This document shows, piece by piece, positions 63,002 through 64,000 of a stretch of 64,000 nt of DNA. Below the pieces are notes generated by a model, which searched no databases, was not told where the DNA came from, and saw nothing but the letters and a program-made list of their open reading frames with translations. Every line of letters starts with the position of its first letter. Position 1 is the stretch's first letter. The position numbers were made by a program, and so were the translations under genes. Source of the DNA: Cryobacterium sp. Y29 (GTDB taxonomy: Bacteria > Actinomycetota > Actinomycetes > Actinomycetales > Microbacteriaceae). The stretch is taken from positions 1 to 64,000 of the forward strand of contig NZ_PJJN01000025.1 of assembly GCF_002929825.1 (NCBI RefSeq). Reading direction: 5' to 3'.

Positions 63002-64000
63002 CTACTGAACCGCGGAGGTCAGCCTGGCGAGGTTGTCGAGAATGGTGGAGCGCAGCGGCTGCTTGCGCCATTCTTCAAGGGTCAGCTCGCGGCTGTTCAC
63101 GCGGTTCTCGTCTTCCATGACACGCAGGTTGCGCACAAACGACCGCCCGCGCACCATGAGCGATACCTCCATGTTCAGGCTGAACGAGCGCTGGTCCATA
63201 TTGCTCGACCCGACGACGGCGACTTCATCGTCGATGGTGAAATGCTTGGCGTGCAGAATATAGGGCGCCTTGTACATGTAGATGTGCACTCCCGCGGTCA
63301 GCAACTCCTCGTAGTAGGAGCGTTGGGCGTGATAGACGACGGCCTGATCACCGATCTCCGACACGATTAACTCCACGTGAAGACCCCGCTGCACGGCGGT
63401 CGTGATGGCGTACATGATCGATTCGTCCGGCACGAAGTACGGGCTCGTGATGATGATGCGATCCTGCGCGTAATAGAGCAGTGCGAGGAACAGTCGCAGG
63501 TTGTTCTCGCCCTTGAACCCAGGGCCGCTCGGCACGACCTGACAGTCGAGCGCATCCGTGACCGGTCGCGGATGCACCGGCTCGATGTCGCGGGTGAGCA
63601 GCTCGTTGGTCTCGCTATACCAGTCGGTGATGAAGATGGCATTGAGCCCTGACACGATCGGACCCTCCAAGCGGGTCATGAAGTCCTTCCACTGCAAACC
63701 GCGACGAATATTGCCTCTCATGTTGTAGCTGCGATCGATGATGTTCTGCGATCCCATGAACCCGACCAGGCCATCGACGATGAGCAGCTTGCGGTGGTTG
63801 CGCAGGTCGGGCCGTTGCCATTTACCCTTGAACGGTTGCACCGGCAGCATGAGCTCCCACTTGATTCCGGCATCCGTCAATCGTTTCTTGGTTTGGCGAA
63901 AACCGGGCTTGCGCATGGACTGGATATGGTCCATGAGCACGCGCACGCTCACACCGCGCTTGTGCGCATTCTCGAGGGCATCGAAGAAGGGGGCGGTGGT
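63002..64000 (-). CDS. cls: Cardiolipin synthase-type phospholipase D (partial)
   Basis: The gene runs in from beyond 64000; its stop is at 63002 and its start lies outside the window. Two PLD motifs are complete: NHRKLLIVDGLVGFMGSQNI (HxK, D) and HAKHFTIDDEVAVVGSSNMD (HxK, D). The C-terminal SFSLNMEVSLMVRGRSFVRN and LRSTILDNLARLTSAVQ are typical of bacterial cardiolipin synthases, which join two phosphatidylglycerols. The N-terminal helices would be upstream. Confidence 0.9.
   Translation of the reverse strand, partial: TTAPFFDALENAHKRGVSVRVLMDHIQSMRKPGFRQTKKRLTDAGIKWELMLPVQPFKGKWQRPDLRNHRKLLIVDGLVGFMGSQNIIDRSYNMRGNIRRGLQWKDFMTRLEGPIVSGLNAIFITDWYSETNELLTRDIEPVHPRPVTDALDCQVVPSGPGFKGENNLRLFLALLYYAQDRIIITSPYFVPDESIMYAITTAVQRGLHVELIVSEIGDQAVVYHAQRSYYEELLTAGVHIYMYKAPYILHAKHFTIDDEVAVVGSSNMDQRSFSLNMEVSLMVRGRSFVRNLRVMEDENRVNSRELTLEEWRKQPLRSTILDNLARLTSAVQ

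Overview
The window is high-GC DNA from an actinobacterium. The right-hand housekeeping block (radA, clpC, a multidomain secreted nuclease/nucleotidase, a cardiolipin-synthase-type phospholipase D) and the style of the small proteins fit Microbacteriaceae. That placement is inferred from gene content only.

Layout. 1-1679: right part of an IS3-family element interrupted by a complete IS110-family element. 1618-6261: accessory genes (two-helix membrane protein reading into the IS end, SecDF-head lipoprotein, a truncated HTH/partner operon, an EcsC protein). 6409-6548: second remnant of the same IS3 end. 6661-16420: a polysaccharide/partner-switching locus. 16556-18008: two different IS3 elements, each cut at the same conserved transposase motif and joined head-on by a perfect 44-bp palindrome. 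18070-29431: chromosomal-type genes mixed with debris (IS110 fragments, resolvase and resolvase remnant, a type III restriction pseudogene fused to an IS110 start). 29506-48631: an integrative conjugative element (ICE) with cell-wall hydrolase, VirB4, SCO6880-like, VirB6-like, small membrane and ParA-like proteins, coupling ATPase, replication-relaxation protein, SSB, DprA-like protein, Rep-like protein, Xis, XRE regulator and tyrosine integrase. 49390-49476: tRNA-Ser(CGA). 49563-64000: conserved chromosome.

The most interesting locus is 6661-16420. An overlapping operon encodes a GH26-like/OpgC-like acyltransferase fusion, a GAF-PP2C phosphatase, a BcsA-like family 2 glycosyltransferase with a large insertion before the TED motif, a STAS protein and an RsbW-type ATPase. 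Divergent from it are a secreted GH26 glycanase and, further on, a second PP2C/RsbW pair with a 40-codon truncated STAS gene. No sigma factor is encoded nearby, so a complete partner-switching circuit seems tied to making, modifying and cutting one exopolysaccharide, possibly mannan- or beta-glucan-like.

The ICE has its own notable signals. About 140-170 bp elements with a conserved loop and a covarying stem lie upstream of three genes (unknown, dprA-like, ssb), always in the same orientation relative to the gene. A nested hairpin region beside the relaxation-protein gene is a good oriT candidate, and a DnaA box with short repeats lies beside the Rep-like gene. The integrase end lies about 0.8 kb from the 3' end of tRNA-Ser, but I could not find the matching left attachment site in the window.
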